From JACKHO01 sp041398745 (lineage in GTDB: Bacteria; Planctomycetota; Planctomycetia; Planctomycetales; Planctomycetaceae), in assembly GCA_041398745.1 (NCBI GenBank), contig JAWKUB010000003.1, positions 62,001-126,000 of the forward strand: a DNA stretch of 64,000 bases, read 5' to 3'. The first letter of the stretch is position 1; every line of letters starts with the position of its first letter. The notes below the pieces were generated by a model, which saw only the letters and a list, made by a program, of their open reading frames with translations, ran no database searches and had not been told where the DNA came from. A program made the position numbers and the translations under genes. Positions 62,174 through 64,000 of the stretch are shown here, piece after piece.

Positions 62174-64000
62174 CTAGCTTGTCAGCTGGATTCTGGCTGC
62201 GTCGATGATCACTGCTCCGGTGGTGCCAGCGGTGGACATTTCGATGACCAGTGAACTTGTCACGGCGACGTTAGTCAGAATTTGGAATGGCCGCTTATTG
62301 TCGGTGAACCCCACGGGGGCCTGGGTCTGGTCGATGACAACCGTATCCAGAACTGTTCCGCCGATGCCATCTCTAATGACATACGTCACGGCAGTGGCTC
62401 GATCGCCACCGCGTTGCCAGGTGAGAGCCACGTCATAATTGCCAGCGGCAAGTCCGGTGAACTCCCAGGTCGCCGTGTCATCGCCGTTGCTCGAATTGGC
62501 AACGGTCAAGTCACCTGCATATCCGGCTGTTGTCGAGACAGCCGTGACAATTCCCGTCGTACTGAACCCGGAATCGCCATCGTCGAGGATGTATACGCCG
62601 GCCGCTGGTGCGACGTTGATGGAACCAGACAACCCGAAATTGAACGGATTCTCATCGCCGTCGCCGTTCAGGAACGACACATTGCCGCTGAACGAGCCAA
62701 GTGTCGCCGTGGACAGACCAATCGTAAACGTGGCCGTGGCATTCGGAGCGAGCACTTGTCCAGGAGTGAAGTTCGATCCGACCAGTGAGAACCCGGTGCC
62801 TGTTACCGAAATCGGTTCGAGTGTGAGGTTCGCGGTGCCGGTATTCTTTACGGTGAAGACTTTCTCGAGTTGAGGATCACCCACGTTGGCACTACCGAGG
62901 TTGAACGAACCGTTGTCGAGTACGGTGAGCGTGTCCTGTTTGACGTCGATTTCCGGCGTGTTGGGTGGCGGCGTCACCGATTCAATGCGAACGGCATCGG
63001 CGATGACCGCACCGTTTGTTCCGGCGTTGTTGATGACGACGACCAGCGTATTACCAGTAATCGTGACACTTCCCAGTCCCTGGAACTTGCGGCCGCCATA
63101 GGTGTCGCCGGTTGGCGCGTTCTTCTGGTTGATGGGCACGGTCGAAAGCACGGAACCGCCAGAGCCATCTTGAATGACATAGTTCACGGCATCGGCCCGG
63201 TCGCTGCCGTTCAGCCAAGTCGTCGACACCAGATACTCACCCGGGGCCAACCCTGTGAATGTCCACGTCGCCGTGCCGTTGTTCGACGTACCAATGGCCT
63301 TCGCGTCAGCGCCGTAGCCATAGTTGGTGACACTGTTCCAGTTATCGGTTAGCGAGAACCCGGAGTCGCCGTCATCAAGAATGAACGATGACGCACCAAT
63401 TGGATTCACGGTCGCCTGCAATACGAGGTCAAATGGATTCTCGTCGGCATCGTTACTCGGGATTGCAAGTGTTCCGTTAAAGGTTCCCGGAGTACTCGTG
63501 TTCACATCCACGATAAAGCTGACAGAGTCACCAGGAGTCAACACCTGATTGGCCGTGAAGTTCGTCCCGGAACGAATGCTGAACGCCAGTCCGGTAATGG
63601 TCATGGGCTGCAGAATGATGTCCGCCGAGCCATCATTGCGGACCGTAAACGTCACCGACCTTGCATTACCTTCGATAACAGAATCGAAGACAAACGTTCC
63701 GCCGTCCGTTAAATCACCTGTATCACGCACAGTGATTTCCGGAGTCGCTGGTGGTGGAGTAAATGATTCGATAAGCACTGCATCGGCCACAATTGGTTTG
63801 CCAGTGCCATTATCAACCAGTTCGACGACCAAATCAGTTCCCGTAATGGCGACCGTGTCGAGCAACTGGAATTTGCGGCCACCTTCGGTGCGGCTGTTCA
63901 ATGGAGCCACATTCTCGGCGACATGATTGGTCGACAGCACTGTACCGCCGACACCATCGCGAACGGTGACAATCACATCGTCCGATTTGTCGCCACCATT
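62174..64000 (-). CDS. Large surface protein with repeated golvesin/Xly-like and choice-of-anchor domains (partial)
   Basis: At least 609 residues, open at the window end, so the N-terminus is outside. Three similar modules resemble golvesin C-terminal/Xly-like carbohydrate-binding domains. Each has ILDDGDSGFS (two copies in full view), a W-x-F-TGLAxGxY block and an NGxDRAxAVxYVI-type segment; the edge copy reads NGGDKSDDVIVTV. Between them are HYDIN/choice-of-anchor D-like beta domains (SVTFTVRNDGSADI, KVFTVKNTGTANLTL) with NDADENPFDL turns. Almost all beta, no catalytic motif. It is probably a secreted adhesion or sugar-binding protein. C-terminus ends DAARIQLTS. Confidence 0.75.
   Translation of the reverse strand, partial: NGGDKSDDVIVTVRDGVGGTVLSTNHVAENVAPLNSRTEGGRKFQLLDTVAITGTDLVVELVDNGTGKPIVADAVLIESFTPPPATPEITVRDTGDLTDGGTFVFDSVIEGNARSVTFTVRNDGSADIILQPMTITGLAFSIRSGTNFTANQVLTPGDSVSFIVDVNTSTPGTFNGTLAIPSNDADENPFDLVLQATVNPIGASSFILDDGDSGFSLTDNWNSVTNYGYGADAKAIGTSNNGTATWTFTGLAPGEYLVSTTWLNGSDRADAVNYVIQDGSGGSVLSTVPINQKNAPTGDTYGGRKFQGLGSVTITGNTLVVVINNAGTNGAVIADAVRIESVTPPPNTPEIDVKQDTLTVLDNGSFNLGSANVGDPQLEKVFTVKNTGTANLTLEPISVTGTGFSLVGSNFTPGQVLAPNATATFTIGLSTATLGSFSGNVSFLNGDGDENPFNFGLSGSINVAPAAGVYILDDGDSGFSTTGIVTAVSTTAGYAGDLTVANSSNGDDTATWEFTGLAAGNYDVALTWQRGGDRATAVTYVIRDGIGGTVLDTVVIDQTQAPVGFTDNKRPFQILTNVAVTSSLVIEMSTAGTTGAVIIDAARIQLTS

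Noticed and set aside
1..64000. tRNA genes and CRISPR arrays
   Set aside because: By eye I found no cloverleaf with a GTTCRA-type loop and no regularly spaced direct repeats; a covariance search would be needed to exclude tRNAs fully.

Overview
This 64 kb window looks like a chromosome segment of a free-living planctomycete, probably order Planctomycetales. I infer this from gene families typical of that phylum: a DUF1559 pseudopilin, DUF1501, DUF1552/DUF1592 pairs, a DUF1549/DUF1553 (PSD1) protein, DUF1080, ThuA, a sulfatase, PhoD-type phosphatases, and many secreted CXXCH proteins. Most of the window is ordinary, with short operons on both strands. I recognised no rRNA, tRNA or CRISPR array.

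Layout. 0-6.6 kb: a DUF1559 pseudopilin, a HIT-DnaJ pair, a DUF4153/4173-like membrane protein, hisS, and a PAP2 phosphatase that overlaps hisS tail to tail. 7-9.3 kb: an RluA pseudouridine synthase with an apparent 1-nt frameshift, then a 1.25 kb ISH3/IS4-type insertion sequence whose transposase has an in-frame stop. 9.3-12.5 kb: a pepQ-like/accB/accC fatty-acid operon. 12.7-22.3 kb: an REC-HD-GYP regulator, an SGNH-like protein, an MFS transporter, rhamnulokinase, DUF1080, AIM24/TIGR00266, a cytochrome c'-like protein, a stand-alone LigD 3'-phosphoesterase domain, a CBM9-like protein and a membrane protein. 22.7-25.3 kb: a dnaA gene with two compensating frameshifts, and a coiled-coil protein. 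25.9-31.1 kb: a plus-strand run of PhoD, alpha/beta hydrolase, cupin, TspO and double-Dabb lipoprotein genes. 31.2-41.8 kb: DUF1501, a thioredoxin/heme/PDZ fusion, a secretin-N-like repeat protein, a sulfatase, a large secreted protein, proA and a TRASH-domain lipoprotein. 41.9-44.4 kb: an ABC-2 permease overlapping an ATP-grasp ligase.

44.4-46.1 kb holds the most unusual locus, a candidate retron. A reverse transcriptase with the retron NAxxH motif (NAQAH) and a YADD catalytic box is preceded by about 225 nt of non-coding DNA. That DNA contains a chain of hairpins, ends in a 17-bp msd-like hairpin, and is enclosed by complementary arms. This is the order expected for a1-msr-msd-a2-RT. No known retron effector lies next to it, and the RT carries an uncharacterised N-terminal extension of about 115 residues.

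46.1-62 kb is a block dominated by planctomycete secretome genes: PhoD, two DUF1592/DUF1552 pairs (one with an embedded LamG-like domain), ThuA, and a PSD1 protein with an embedded discoidin-like segment. A SufS-like PLP enzyme sits among them. The window ends inside a large surface protein built from alternating golvesin/Xly-like and choice-of-anchor domains.

Two dispersed short repeat families occur between genes: a CTCAAC/GTGGCGAAGCCAC repeat (3 copies) and a CAGACATTCTTGTCTG hairpin. The hairpin's outer arm matches the terminal inverted repeats of the insertion sequence.
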